DNA from: Gnetum montanum
Taxonomy: Eukaryota > Streptophyta > Gnetopsida > Gnetales > Gnetaceae
Reading direction: 5' to 3'
DNA: 64,000 nt
Assembly (NCBI GenBank): GCA_015680685.1
Contig: MNCI01026665.1
Location: 67,466 to 131,465, forward strand
Part shown: in pieces, positions 1-11,395 of the stretch
How positions within the stretch are numbered: the first letter of the stretch is position 1
Layout: each line of letters starts with the position of its first letter
The notes under the pieces: generated by a model
Told to the model about the DNA's origin: nothing
The model's database searches: none
Seen by the model: only the letters and a program-made list of their open reading frames with translations
Made by a program: the position numbers and the translations under genes

Positions 1-380
1 TTGTAACCATGTAGAAAGCTATAGTAACAATGCCTTAAAATGGTATCTAGCATCTGGTCCACAAATGGTAATGGAAAGTGGTCTTTGTAGGTTTCCATGT
101 TTAATAGTCGAAAGTCTATACAAACCCTCCACTTTCCTCCTTCCTTTGGTACAATAATGAGTGGGCTAACCCACTCACTATCCATAATGGGGTAAATGAA
201 CCCAGGCTTGAGTAGTTGTTAAATCTTATCCTTGATAATTTGCTTGAGCTTTAAGTTCAAGCATCTTTGTGGCTACCTCTTTAGTTTGATGAGGGTGTCT
301 ATGTAGATTCTATGTTGGCATATCTTAGGTTCAATTCCTATTATCTCATAATATGACTAGGCAAATGTTGTTGGACATTT
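1..380 (-). pseudogene. Reverse transcriptase N-terminal part (element C)
   Basis: Minus-strand translation gives the RT block with the short motifs SEWVSPLIIVPK, GGKWRVCIDFRLLN and KDHFPLPFVDQMLDT in the order seen in Ty3/gypsy RT domains 1-2. This stretch is nearly free of stops, so it is among the best-preserved parts of C. The catalytic F-x-DD motif lies outside the window. In an active element the enzyme copies element RNA into DNA in virus-like particles. Here it is a remnant only. Confidence 0.85.
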
Positions 381-879
381 GTTCACAACTTTCAACAATT
401 TCCTATTTTATACAAGAGCAAGTGTAGCATTGATAATTACCAACTTGCCATTATTCATAAATGCATATTTCATTCCTACCAGTAGAGCCTTCAGCTCAAG
501 GGGCTCTTGCATGAAAGTTTTAGGGACCTCCAACTCCCCCTAATCGATTTCACTTTGCACATTAGAGAGTTGGCAATAGAGTTGCTTCAACTTGTCCATT
601 CTTTCAACATAGGAGCTAGGGAGGCTCTCAACTAGTACCATGCATATTTTTGATCTAGGCTCATTATCTATTGTAAGCCACTAGGTACCCTCTTGTTTAG
701 TGGCTATTGCATATAGGCACCTCTAAGTTTTTGTTGTCTTGACACACTAATTACATGCTTAAAGTGATGTGCCTTATATGGTCCATAATCTTTGCATGTA
801 ATGGCACCCTGTGTCACTGTACATCATGCATGGAACTCTCTTCTTCTCAATCTTGCCAAATTCATTTTTTATGGAAATA

Positions 880-1275
880 TTCAAGGAAAGATCTTAGATC
901 CCCAACCTAGCATCGATAGTGCTTAGCCATATTCTTATCATGATGATAGAAAAGTTCCCTTTGCAATTCTTCACAGAGATCACCAAGAAATTGACAGGAT
1001 AGGACCACCCATAAATAGTGATCATGATGTCTTCCACTAATTCCAAAGGAATAGTAATGGATTGGTCTACCAACTCTAGCTTGATGTTGCTCTTTTATAA
1101 GGAAGGTAAGTTCTAGGCTTTATACATATCTTGTGAAATCAAGTTAACTCTGAATCTTAAATCCAAAAGAGCCTTACATGGTTCATTTTTAGTAATTTGT
1201 AAATAGATAAGAGAACTTCTAGGATCAAATCTCTTCTTGGGAAGATGGTCAACCTTGATTCAATCTATGACTACA
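880..1275 (-). pseudogene. Retroviral-type aspartic protease remnant (element C)
   Basis: The frame aligns by eye with the protease of elements D (16300-16620) and G (about 55430-55620). It has the segment KRFDPRSSLIYLQI, then CKALLDL at the position of the catalytic Asp, then NLISQDMYKA. The usual D-S/T-G triplet is altered here to D-L-R, so the copy cannot be active. It lies between gag and RT, the normal Ty3/gypsy order. In-frame stops are present. Confidence 0.7.
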
Positions 1276-1929
1276 TGAGTCAAATGACAATGTCCAATTG
1301 AGTGATTTGGTTTGAAGGCTACTTGTTAAGAATTTCAAAGGTTAAGGTAGAAATATTGGCAACAATAAGTGTGTGCAAGGACTTTGTGAAGTTGTTGGTT
1401 TTGAAGAATGATATCTTTTGAGGCTTGGATTCAAGACCACTTAGCTGAGGAGCTGGCTGTAAGTTTACTACCCTCGTATCATTTCTTTGCTATGGCTAGG
1501 TAGGTATTTTACCTTGCATGGATGGAGCAAGTGGTAGAGGAGTTAATGATGGTGGTGTAGAAGTGAAAGAATGTTGAGGAGGATAGAAAAAAAATGGGAA
1601 CTCTCCTCTTAGAGAAGGTGCTCTATAGTACTTTAGGGGTAGTAATGGTGTGAAAAGGAAGTGTAACTAGAAGAGCCACATGGAGAGACTTGTTATTGAA
1701 CATAGTACCCATAGGGATTAGGTTAAAGATAAGGGTATTACTACCTTGGACGTGGCATTTCCCATGATTGTGGGTGTTGCCACTATTGGTACTATTCTTG
1801 AGGTTAAGGCGATGCTCCACTCAGATAGTAAGCTTGTTGGTGGAATTGCTATAAATAGTTACTTTCTAGATAAGGCAGCCTCCTAGGTGCTTGCTATTTT
1901 GCCAATTTAGGATTTAAAAAAAACATCCA

Positions 1930-3898
1930 GATTCTTGTGTGTGATAATACAAGGCAACATTCTTTGGGATGTTCATATTCACAAATGTCACATCCATCAT
2001 CATCATATTCTAAATCTATAACCTCCTCTACTACAGTATCTTTGCCCTTATCCTTGCAATATTTCCATTTAGCATCCTTGGTCTTCCTTCATTCACAGTC
2101 ACTACCTCCTTGATCTTTGTGTTCCTTAGTAATCTTCAAAGCAGCTTGAAACTTATCATCTATGGAGTCCCACATCGTATCAATCTTAGTCAATATTTCA
2201 AGAACATATTTTTGGATTAGTAAGGTTTTTCTCTATACCACTTTGTGAAGGGATGCCTCCTCCTCATTCTCACAAAAACAAACCTCCCTCTTGTGGATGG
2301 AAAATTCTCTATTGTACTCTTTTGCACTTTTCCTTTTCTTTAGATCACCTTCCTCTTTGGTCACTTACTCAATGATCCTTTGAATTTGATGGGACCTTAG
2401 CTCAAAAAGTATTTCTTGGGCATAGACTCCAAGGGTTCTCCTTGCTTCAATTCTAAGCCCATTTATAATATGATGCAACTAATTTCATTGGTAGTATCCA
2501 TAGCCTAGGAATCAATGGAACAAAGAGTAGTACATGCTCGCAGCCACATCCAAAGACTCATGAGTGCCTCATTTCCAACCTTATATTTTCCTCCATAGAT
2601 TGGACACTCTAGACTACATTTGGTATTTTTCATTGAACAACTCTAGCATCATACTTCATCGCTGAATAGATTCTAGTTTTAAGGACTAATACTAGCTTTC
2701 TACTTTCTTTATGAGAGGCATTGGGAACAATTTTAATTTTTTTCATTCGTTTTCCACATTTTGTAAAGCACAAGCATCATGGAAGGCTTGCAAATGATTT
2801 TTTGAATTTGAATTATATTCCCCCTTAAACTTGGGAATATTGTTCATATCTAGCTATTTGATGCAGCTATCCTTCAAGTGCCTGGAGGAAATTGTAATAG
2901 CTCTGAAATGTTCAACATATTTCTCATAGCTAGCATAGGCTCATCATAGTCATAACAATCTCTGTGGTCCCTGTCATAGCCATGATGCCTACAGTGATTC
3001 CTATTGTGCCTTCGTGTTCTATGATGTTCATCCCCCTGCTATTCTTCATGTTCCTATTCACTGTTGTCTTGATAGGATCTACGATCATCCCTATCCCATT
3101 GTTCATCTTCATCATGATGTCCATTGATCTTTCCATGGTCCCAACCTTTGATTCTCCTATTAAAGTTGGAGGAGAAAGATAATCAGGATGATGATGAAAG
3201 CAAAGAGGAAGGAGAATTAGCACTAGAAAAATACCTACTTCTTTCTCTTCTCTAGTCCCTACCTCAATCACCATGTTTATCTTTCTCCTAATGCTTATCA
3301 TGATTCCTGCCTTTGGGTGATCGGCTATAGGTTCCATCTTTTTAGGCCCCTTGGTCTTGAGATCCATTCCTCCCATCACCAAAGTTGTCCATAGTTGATT
3401 GCAACCATTGGTTAAGCATCTTCCCATCAATGAAAGGGGGAGGATCATTTTACTAGGATTGGCCTACAAAGAAGTCCTCATCATCTTTGTGTGGTTGCAA
3501 TAATAAGTGCATAGGAAACCTTTTGCCCATTGTAGCCTCATATCGGGCCTCCATTTGATGATCTTTCTTCCATTTGGCCTCTATGGGATGATAATCCCAA
3601 TAGAGGTGATCTTGAACCTCCTACTCCTCATTAAGTCCAACAATGCCAAACTTGATGAGATTTTTCAACAACATTGCAAGAACAAGTCGATTTGGAGGAA
3701 ACATAATGTTGTCTTCCATCTTCCCCCATCATAGCTACTCATCCTGATGCAAGATGAACATGAAATCCCAAGTTAAGGATTTGGATTGGTGTAGACAACC
3801 CAGAACTATTGGGGCACTTGCATTTTTGGACCTTCTTGCCATTGGTTCGATCCATTGGCGAGTGGCAGTGGAGATTCTTCTCTATGAGAAGAGACCAT
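1930..3898 (-). pseudogene. gag remnant with zinc knuckle (element C)
   Basis: The start is taken at the minus-strand ATG at 3898-3896, about 130 bases inside the primer site. Its first residues (MVSSHREESP) resemble the gag starts of B (MGSTHRLESP, 25075) and G (MASSHKDESP, 52837). A middle Ser/Arg/His/Asp-rich stretch at 2930-3450 matches 53426-53839 of G. The C-terminal knuckle at 1954-1992 reads CDICEYEHPKECC. Gag would form the particle shell and bind element RNA. Stops and frameshifts break the frame. Nothing else is seen in the stretch 1280-1930. Confidence 0.75.
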
Positions 3899-4030
3899 AT
3901 TAGTGATTGTTCAACAATAGTATGTGTTTGTTATTATTATGTTCTTAATGATTTAATGTTAATTTTTCTTTACAACATCTTTAGATGATTTCAGTATTAT
4001 TCCTATGTAGCACACTTAGCTAGACAAAAT

Positions 4031-4048
4031 CCCTGGCAATGGTGTCAA
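4031..4048 (-). other. Primer binding site, tRNA-Asp type (element C)
   Basis: Immediately inside the LTR the minus strand reads TTGACACCATTGCCAGGG. This matches the tRNA-Asp-type site (TTGGCGCCGTTGCCGGGG) except at positions that look like CpG decay. It fixes the LTR end and the minus orientation of C. Confidence 0.8.
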
Positions 4049-4851
4049 TGATGAGCAACAAGTAGTCCCTACATCTAACCATACAAATCATAAGCATTGC
4101 ACTAATGATCTGGTAGAATTCTAGACTTAGCCCCTAAATGCACCGATGGGCAAAGATAGTGACTTAGGAATGTGATCGTTGTCTTCTTTGCTTCACTTGT
4201 GTAAGTTCAAGTGTATGGTTAAGTGTAAGTTAAGGCACATGATTTTTATGTATATTTTATATTTTATCTTATTTAATCTAAGTGTAAACAAAGGTAATTA
4301 ATTGTGAATTAACTAATTAACTATCTAATACCTTAATCTAACTATCCTAACATAAGCATCTAGGCCCACCTTCCATGCACATCTTGAACTCGTTATAAAT
4401 GCTACTAGGTTACCAACTCTAAGGCTACTAGGCAAATGAAGCGATAAAACTACTGGGATTACCAAGCATTAATGGTAAGTTCAAGGTAGTCATACTTATG
4501 TGTTATCATTAAATGTATTAATTAACTAAGAACATGAATATAAAATGCATAAGTAATAAAGTGCATGAATGAAAACTATTCTTAAGTATTACAAGGAAGT
4601 CTAATAATGTTCTCTTTGTTGCCAACACACTAAAGTATTTAGGTACATTAATGCCCGAATAAGGATCTATACAATCCTTGAAGTCCTATTATGGGTACCG
4701 ATTCTAACTCTGGAGGAAGAAAATCATAAAAACTTGGCTACTCTATCAACTTAATGTGTCATAAATGTGATGGATATGCACATTAATATAGGCAAGACTA
4801 GACATTGCATCAACGCATGCCCATTGACAAAGCTAGTTAAAAAATTCATCA
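4049..4851 (-). repeat. 5' LTR of element C
   Basis: On the plus strand it begins TGATGAG at 4049 beside the primer site and ends TTCATCA at 4851, so on the minus strand it is TGATGAA...CTCATCA. The internal segments 'tctaaccatacaaatca' and 'taccaag' recur in the other LTRs of the window. The adjoining sequence from 4852 is a different LTR that shares part of its length, which shows where C ends. Confidence 0.75.
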
Positions 4852-5154
4852 ATAGAAAACCTTGATTTTATTATCATCATGCCAATGTGTTTAGGTACAA
4901 GGGCATTTGAATAAAACTTTATATAATCTCTTAGATCCACACTGTGGGCACTTAGAGGGAAAATATTCTAAATCTATGGAGAAGAAATTGCAAGAGTTCA
5001 ACTAAGGCTATAACTAAAATGTGCCATAAATGCGAGGGATGCACACATTTATATAAGTAATAATTGCATTAGCATCAATATATCTGCATCAATGCATCCT
5101 AGCATGTGTCGATGGGGTTGCATCAATGTAGCCTATCTTATTAATGTCTCATCA
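4852..5154 (-). repeat. 3' LTR fragment of element E1 (interrupted by C)
   Basis: This is strongly similar by eye to the right third of B's 5' LTR (about 25810-26133), including 'cttagatccacact' and the TATA-like 'catttatataag'. It ends CTCATCA at 5148-5154. It is followed at 5155 by TACCCCCATGACTG, the complement of a polypurine tract, so it is the 3' LTR of the element to its right. Its remainder must lie left of C. Confidence 0.7.
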
Positions 5155-7029
5155 TACCCCCATGACTGACTAAGAACTCATCCTTAAGTGAAAAAAATTA
5201 AGAACAAGTTTCTTACAAAATTTGATGGTATGAATTTATTAATAAAAAGATAGAAAAATAAAATCTTAACTAACTCTAAATTTTGAATTGTATGGAATTA
5301 AAAAAATTTAGTGTCGATTACAAAAAAATTGGACACTTTACAAAAATTGTAGCAAACACCTAGAGGATTGTCGAAGACACGATGAAGTTTCAAATAGTGC
5401 ATAGAGGTAAAGACTCCTATGGTATTTAGATCCCTCATCCTATCCTAGTGCTGGTGGAGGTTTAGGTTAGCCTGCTACTATGGCTACTTCTGCTGGAAGT
5501 TTAAGGCATCCATAAATACCTTTATTTTCTCATATTTGCCACATGGGTCATACACAATCCACATAGCTTTGTCCATGTGGACTACTGCTAAGACATATCA
5601 TAAGAACACCTTGTTAGCCATCACCTCGACTATTGTCTCTTAGCCTTTGTGTTACATGACCATAATAGTTACTTCCTTGCCTTTCTCCAACATGATAGAG
5701 AAGGTCATAGTGTTTCCTATGTTTTAGGAAATGTTTGTCCTAGGATGGACACCATGACCTTCTTGGCATTAGGATTGGGCCCTACAAGCACTTAGTTCCT
5801 CTCAGCAAAGTATAGTGGGGTAGTTTTAATTTTCAACAAGCTAATGATCTTTGCAACCTATTTAAATTGCTCATGGTTGAACAATGGACTGATGATTCTT
5901 CACCCCCTACGGAGGCTCACTATTGCTACAGCAACTACTATCAAAGCTTTCTCATACATTCTGTAGCTACAAGCATTTCTAGTGTGGTTTTAAGTAGTGG
6001 TGGTGGCTACTTCTCTTCTTGTAGATTGGCAGATGCTTTATCTTTCACCATCTCCTACTAGGATGTGACAAGAGTGTAACAGATCATGTCATTGGAATAC
6101 AATGCTATTCCTCCTCTCTTGCAAAGTTTCCAAATTAATCATGAAAAGGGGAGCATCTTCCTTCCCTTGTCATTTTTCTTAAAGTGCTTCTCAATTTCTA
6201 GATAAGTGAGTTGGTGAAGATTGACCAAGAATTTCTTGCTTAGAGTAGCACATGCCTACACGAAGAATGTTGTCACCTTATTGGACCTCATTGTTGGGTT
6301 TAAGTGATACATTTTGATCTTAAACTATGCACACTCTACCTTTATGAGGGCATCGTACTTCTTATGGTTCACTCAATAGCACTACTGCACTCATTCTTTC
6401 ATTGCTTTTGAGGCTTCTTACATCAAAATTTCTGCCAACTTTTTCCCCATATCTAACAATCTGAGGGCCTTAATAATGACCTCCACCAAGAAGGAGATGG
6501 TAATATTTTTTATGTTAACCATTGCATCTCCTTGTCAATTCTTCCAAAATATGCATGTCTCCCCCATGTGTCATTCTCCATTGTTGGAGAGAATAAGCCA
6601 TATGGGAAACCCCTGGAGCTATGTACAAACCTCTTCTAGCACTAGCTCTAAGAAGGATCTAAAGCTTAACTCCTGAAGAACTAAACTTTGGACCTCTTTG
6701 TTCTTATCTTTTCTAGGAAAGCCTTGGTTAAAATGACCTCTATGCTAGGCCTTGGCCTCAGGACTTCATCTTACCTTGATTGATCTATTTCATTAGTAGG
6801 AATTTGGTGGCCAGATTCCACTTTAGGCTTCTCCCGAAGGGGCCTAATGGCATAGGTTTACTCTAGTTATTGTTCTTGGGGCCACTGTGGCTACTGTTGT
6901 TGACCCCTTTTTCCTCTAGGTTGCTTATCCTTAGGCTAGGAGGGTCCTCCTACCTACGATCCTCATGTTGGTGCAATTAGTGATCACAAACATAACCTAT
7001 TAACTTTTTACTACATAACTCTTAGTTAT
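5155..7029 (-). pseudogene. Element E1 internal region with shortened transposon-type ORF
   Basis: The region opens with a polypurine-tract complement (5155-5166). On the minus strand, 6260-5850 gives a frame with KKFLVNLHQLTYLEIEKHFK, which aligns with E2 (KFLVN/RFLVNLQQLIYLKMEK at 10300-10230). The end at about 5640-5520 (HMDKAMWIVYDP) aligns with the end of the E2 ORF (HIGEATWIINDP, about 8410-8350). The coiled-coil middle of E2 is mostly missing, so E1 is a deleted relative. I see no gag or pol motif in it. It abuts E2's 3' LTR at 7030 without a clear primer site. Confidence 0.6.
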
Positions 7030-7950
7030 TGATGACTGGTTGAAGGGTATCCCTATGCCCAACCATATGAATCATAGAGTGCTCACGTGCAATTTGGTCA
7101 AATTCTGAGGACTTTTTAACTTTTGGTGCACTAGTCTTCTAGGAAGTGAATCTTGTCCTAAGGTCATTCATCGTCTTCCCGATTACATTTTTGAAGCATA
7201 ATCGTATGGTTAAGAGTAATCGAGGCATATGATTTTTGTCCTTTTCTGTTTTATGATTTTGGTGCTTGAAGAGAGAGATTGAGTAATTTAATAACTAATT
7301 TAATTTAACTAACTAACTAATCTTTAATTAATCCTAACATAAGCATTCAGTCCCACTTTCCATACACGTCCTAAACCCATGTATCCACTACTGGGTTACC
7401 AAGCACTACGCTATTGGGTGCACCAAGCAATAATGTTGCTGGGATTACCAAGTGAATATGTGTTACACTCGAAGTGGTTGTACTTATGTATTTAATCTAT
7501 CTAGATTATCTTACTTAATTAGCTTAATTACTAGAAAACATTAAATAATTACCTAAAAGCATTAAATGCATAAATAAATATCTAAACTATACAAAATGCT
7601 ACAAGGTTTATCAAGAAGCTCATCTTTATTGTTGTACATATTATTGTGCTCAAGTACAACAATGCTTGAATAAAGATCCGTATACTCAATGACTCCTGCT
7701 AAAATCACTTGGGAGAAATATTCTAACTTTCAAATGTAAAAACTACAAGAGTTTGGCTACTACTATAAATATGATGCCCATAAACATGGCTGGGAGCTTG
7801 TATTTATAGTTTTTGCTATAGTACTACATCAATGGGGCCCTGTTAATGTAGAAAATGCTACATCGACACAACCCCATTGATGGGGCAACACCATGTAAAT
7901 GGAACCCCATCAATGAGGGTTGGTTGATGCAACACATTAATGGTTCATCA
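7030..7950 (-). repeat. 3' LTR of element E2
   Basis: It begins TGATGAC at 7030 and ends GTTCATCA at 7950, followed by TACTCCCACGACTG, a decayed polypurine-tract complement. The adjacent tract shows it is the 3' LTR of the element to the right. Its right part (about 7602-7950) matches 16634-16980 at roughly 85 % by eye, which may be its partner LTR. A TATA-like 'gtatttatag' lies near 7800 on the plus strand. Confidence 0.75.
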
Positions 7951-8169
7951 TACTCCCACGACTGAATGAAAATTCATCCTTGAGTTCTTTTACAAAATTG
8001 GAAAGGTATGGGATTATTTACTCACTCTTAACAAAATAAAAAAAATAAAGTAATTTGACAAAAGTGAGTGCTCGAGTGTATAGATCAAAAAATTAAAAAA
8101 TTGCAATGTTTATGACACAAAATTGAACACCATGATGTGACTACAAAAATTTGGATAACACATCCTCTG

Positions 8170-10800
8170 ATAATGTGAAGAAAATGATGAAGATCAGATA
8201 GTCCCAAGTGGTGGTGGCTCTTGAGGCTCTGAAGGACCTTCACTGGCTCCAGGCACATGTAGTGGCTAAGGTAGTTGTGCCTATCCTACTATCGCTACAA
8301 CCTCTAGTGAAAGGTGAAATGTATCAAGCAATGCCTTCATCTTCTCCTTGTTACTTTAGGGATCATTAATGATCCATGTAGCTTCACCGATGTGGGCTAG
8401 AATGGGGACATCCCATGGATAGGGCATGATCAGAAACATCTACTTTACATTGACAAACTAGGTAGTAAGTTGTTTATGTTTAATGTCAAATGCCCTGGCT
8501 ACATTCTGTAGCTCTTAGTAGTCATTCATCCTCCTAGCTAGGTTATTGATAGTTGATCATTGGTCCATAAATCATGCCCTAAGAATCTTAAGTTCAGCAT
8601 TAGCCACCACAAGCTTATCCTTGGTGTCCTTGTGGTGCTTGAACTCTACCTTGTATACTAAGTATGAGCTAGCCACCTCCAACTCTTATCATAGCCATCC
8701 AACATTTAACATGGCCAGATTTGCATAACAAAGATTGGCAAGCTCCATGTACTCTATCATCTCCTTGATCTGCAACTCCTTCATGTGGATTTCAACTTTA
8801 TTGTAGGCATCTATCCCATCAACGATGGGTTACCAAACTTCCCTTCCTTGCTAGAGTTTCTAGAGGGCTTCATTTGCCTTTACCTTTACTAATTAGATCT
8901 ATTTTTCATTTTCTTCCTTTTATAGACTAAACTACTCTCTGTAATGATCTTTGACATCCTCAAATTTGAGAGTTTCAGATTTCCAAGCAACTACATCAAT
9001 TGCAATCTTCTGGTGAAGGATGCGCACCTCCTCCATGGAGAGATTCCTGTTCTCTACTATCAATCTCCTCAGCTTTTTGTTTGCTCTAGCTAGTTGCTCC
9101 TATTGTTGATGGAATAGATCTATTAACTGTTGCTTGTGTGCATCAACATTTCATAGGTGATGGTTCTCTATAGTAATTTGGACATTCTCCTGGTAGGTCT
9201 AATCCAAGGCCTCTTGAATCATCTGCTATGTGGCCTCTTTCAAGGATTTTTAGAATACTATCATCTCTATTGTACCCTCAACCCCTTTGAGCTTGGTCTA
9301 AAGTTATTGCATAGCTTTATCTCTTGTTGGTGTTGGGTTGAGAAATGCAGGATCGGCAATCTGGGCTCTTAGTTTGGCAACTTCCACAACCAAGCATTTT
9401 CTCCACTCCCTAGCTATTTTAAGTTGCCCCTCCAATATAATGTTCTTTCCCCTTGCCTCCAACAGCTCCAACTGGGTTGCAATGATGTTATCTAAAAGTT
9501 CAAGCCATCTAGAAGCGGTTGCCCAGTTCACACAAGTCAATCTAGTAGTCCCTCATGCTGCACTTTGCTTATTCTACCTCTTATAGTTCTTGCAGACATC
9601 TGCACATCCTTGAGTGCAACGACGTCTAGTACAGATGCTATAGGTGCATTGAGAGTCTCAACAATATGATCAGTGACCACTTCTGTTGTTGTCTCCTATC
9701 CTTGTTACTGCATCACCAGTACAATTTCCCCTTCATCCTCCTCCAAGCACATTGAGAAGGTCATAGCATTTCTAGAGATTTCTGGGAGTGATTATTATTC
9801 TACAAGAGACATTATAACCTCTTTGACACTTGGATTCAATCTTGTAGGTAGCTGCATTCTTTGGGTTAAGAAAATGGGTCCACCCTCACCCATCAAATTG
9901 ATTGTTCGAGACACCTCAATAAGGTAACTCATGGCTGGTCTATATACAAATGGGTCCCAATCACTTATGCCTACTATTTTCTCTTATTCACTCAAGATCC
10001 ATTCTCTGTATTCATGCAACCATTAGATGGTTACAGTGATGTTTGGCATAGTTGTTTATGTGGTAAGTGATGATGGTGGTCACTACTCCTCTTCTTGAAT
10101 TATAGTTGCAAGGGTTTTATCCTTCATCATTTCTACCCAGTTGGCAATTGGAACAGTTTTGACATTGTCATTAGTATAATAGATTATCCCTCCCTTTCAA
10201 TAGAGTTTTCTAATGAGGCATGAGAAGGGGAATGCCTTCCTTTTACATTCATTTTCTTTAAATTACTTCTCCATTTTTAGATAGATCAGCTGTTGAAGGT
10301 TGACTAGGAATCTCCCACTTAGAGCAACACATACTCGAGTAGAGAAGGTAGTGATTTTACTTAGCCTCACTATGGGATTAAGGTGGAAGGCTGCAATCTT
10401 ATAATAAATCTTCTCTGCCAGTGTGAGTGCACCAAACTCCTTACAATCGACACGATAGTACTATTGCACCCATTCCTTCTTGATACTAGGATATGCTTGC
10501 ATTGGGATTTCAGTAAGGTTTATCCTTGTTTTGAGCAACCCAAGCACCATAGCAATGGCCTACATCAAGTAGGACACTGAGATGTTCTTGATCTTCACTG
10601 TTACTCTAGGCTGCCTATTATTCCAGAACAAAAATGTCTCTCCCATGTACCACTCCCTAGTGGAAGTGATGATTAGCCACATGGGAGAGGCCTTCAGCTA
10701 ATCCTACACTTCTCTTAATGCATGCTCCAAGAAAGGGCCAAATTTTAACTCTTGGAGCACTAATTTTTGGACCTCCCTTGATTTGATTTCATTTAGGCAG
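8170..10800 (-). pseudogene. Element E2 ORF: globular N-terminal domain plus long coiled coil, decayed
   Basis: One legible minus-strand frame runs from about 10800 to 9560, then shifts by one base and continues to about 8200. The N-terminal part has blocks such as REWYMGETFLFWNN, EFGALTLAEKIYYKIAAF and LSGRFLVNLQQLIYLKMEK. From 9540 leftward it is a Leu/Glu/Lys-rich heptad-like coiled coil (LELLDNIIATQLELLEAR, ANKKLRRLIVENRNL). The C-terminus is Pro-rich (PLHVPGASEGPSEPQEPPPL). The layout of a helical 'plant transposon' domain followed by a coiled coil resembles putative gypsy-type transposon proteins (Pfam Transposase_28 or the plant mobile domain group). That assignment is inference. About 870 codons; nearly every stop sits where a Gln or Trp codon would fit. 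No gag or pol is seen. Confidence 0.6.
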
Positions 10801-10983
10801 GCCTCTATTAAGGTCACCTCAAGGATTGCTAGTTGTGCAAGCACATCATCTCAATGGAACTGTTCTATTGTTGCTATTGGTGGTTCTAGAATCTATCTGA
10901 TAAATTCCATTTCTACCTCCTCCTTAAAAGGACTTGTGGCATGGGTTGTGGGCAGTTCTTCCTACAGTTGTTCTTGGCCTCTT

Positions 10984-11395
10984 NTTTAATTACTTATTAT
11001 AATTGTCACCGAAACTTGTTGAAAAGATTTAACTCTTGTAATTTAGTGTTTAAGAGTTAATTTTAAAGTTAAACCTTTGCAAGAGTTAGAAAAAAATTAT
11101 GAAAAATTATCTATCAAAAATGATACATTTGTGGCCCCCACAATGAAGAGCTTACCTCTAGTAGCTACAAGGTCAAAGAACGAAGTGCTTTGGATAGATA
11201 GTTTGTGGGTTATGGGCTCAGAAAAATTGAAAAACTCCTTTGGCATTTGTGAGAAAATGTAAAATTTTTTAAGTGGGATCACACCTATTTATACTATTTT
11301 TGACTTATGTCGATGAGGCCCCATATATGGGGCCTTGTATATGGGTATTGCTCCATTGACAGGGCCCTGTATACAAGGCCCATCAGCCAAAATTT
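10984..11395 (-). repeat. Probable 3' LTR fragment of element D
   Basis: It starts right after a single ambiguous base at 10983, which may be an assembly join. It resembles 17060-17440 (next to B) in the block 'gaaaaactc...tggaaaa...tatttatagtattttt' and in the short repeats of 'gaggcccc/gggccc'. It is followed by the same 1.4-kb spacer that follows the pol genes of B and G. The ends are not recognisable. Confidence 0.45.

Larger units (their letters stand above)
1..4851 (-). mobile_element. Element C: decayed Athila/Tat-like LTR retrotransposon, 5' part (continues left of window)
   Basis: The order from right to left on the minus strand is 5' LTR, primer binding site, gag, protease and start of reverse transcriptase, as in Ty3/gypsy elements. 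The window cuts it within the reverse transcriptase. Its right end lies inside another element's 3' LTR (4852-5154), so C was inserted into older element E1. Many TAG/TAA/TGA codons and a few frameshifts make it a fossil. The lineage call (Athila/Tat) rests on the tRNA-Asp primer site and on pol motifs in sister copies. Confidence 0.85.

Noticed and set aside
2930-3448. 172-codon frame MILPLSLMG...
   Set aside because: It is the wrong reading frame of the gag Ser/Arg/His/Asp-rich region. The same off-frame peptide pattern appears in element G at 53426-53839.
7005-7029. tRNA-Met-type primer site of E1 next to 7030
   Set aside because: Only a partial and gapped match to the tRNA-Met complement could be made, too weak to call.
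4049-10982. Tandem array of elements sharing LTRs
   Set aside because: The apparent shared LTR at 4049-5154 is two distinct LTRs joined at 4851/4852, so nesting explains it better.
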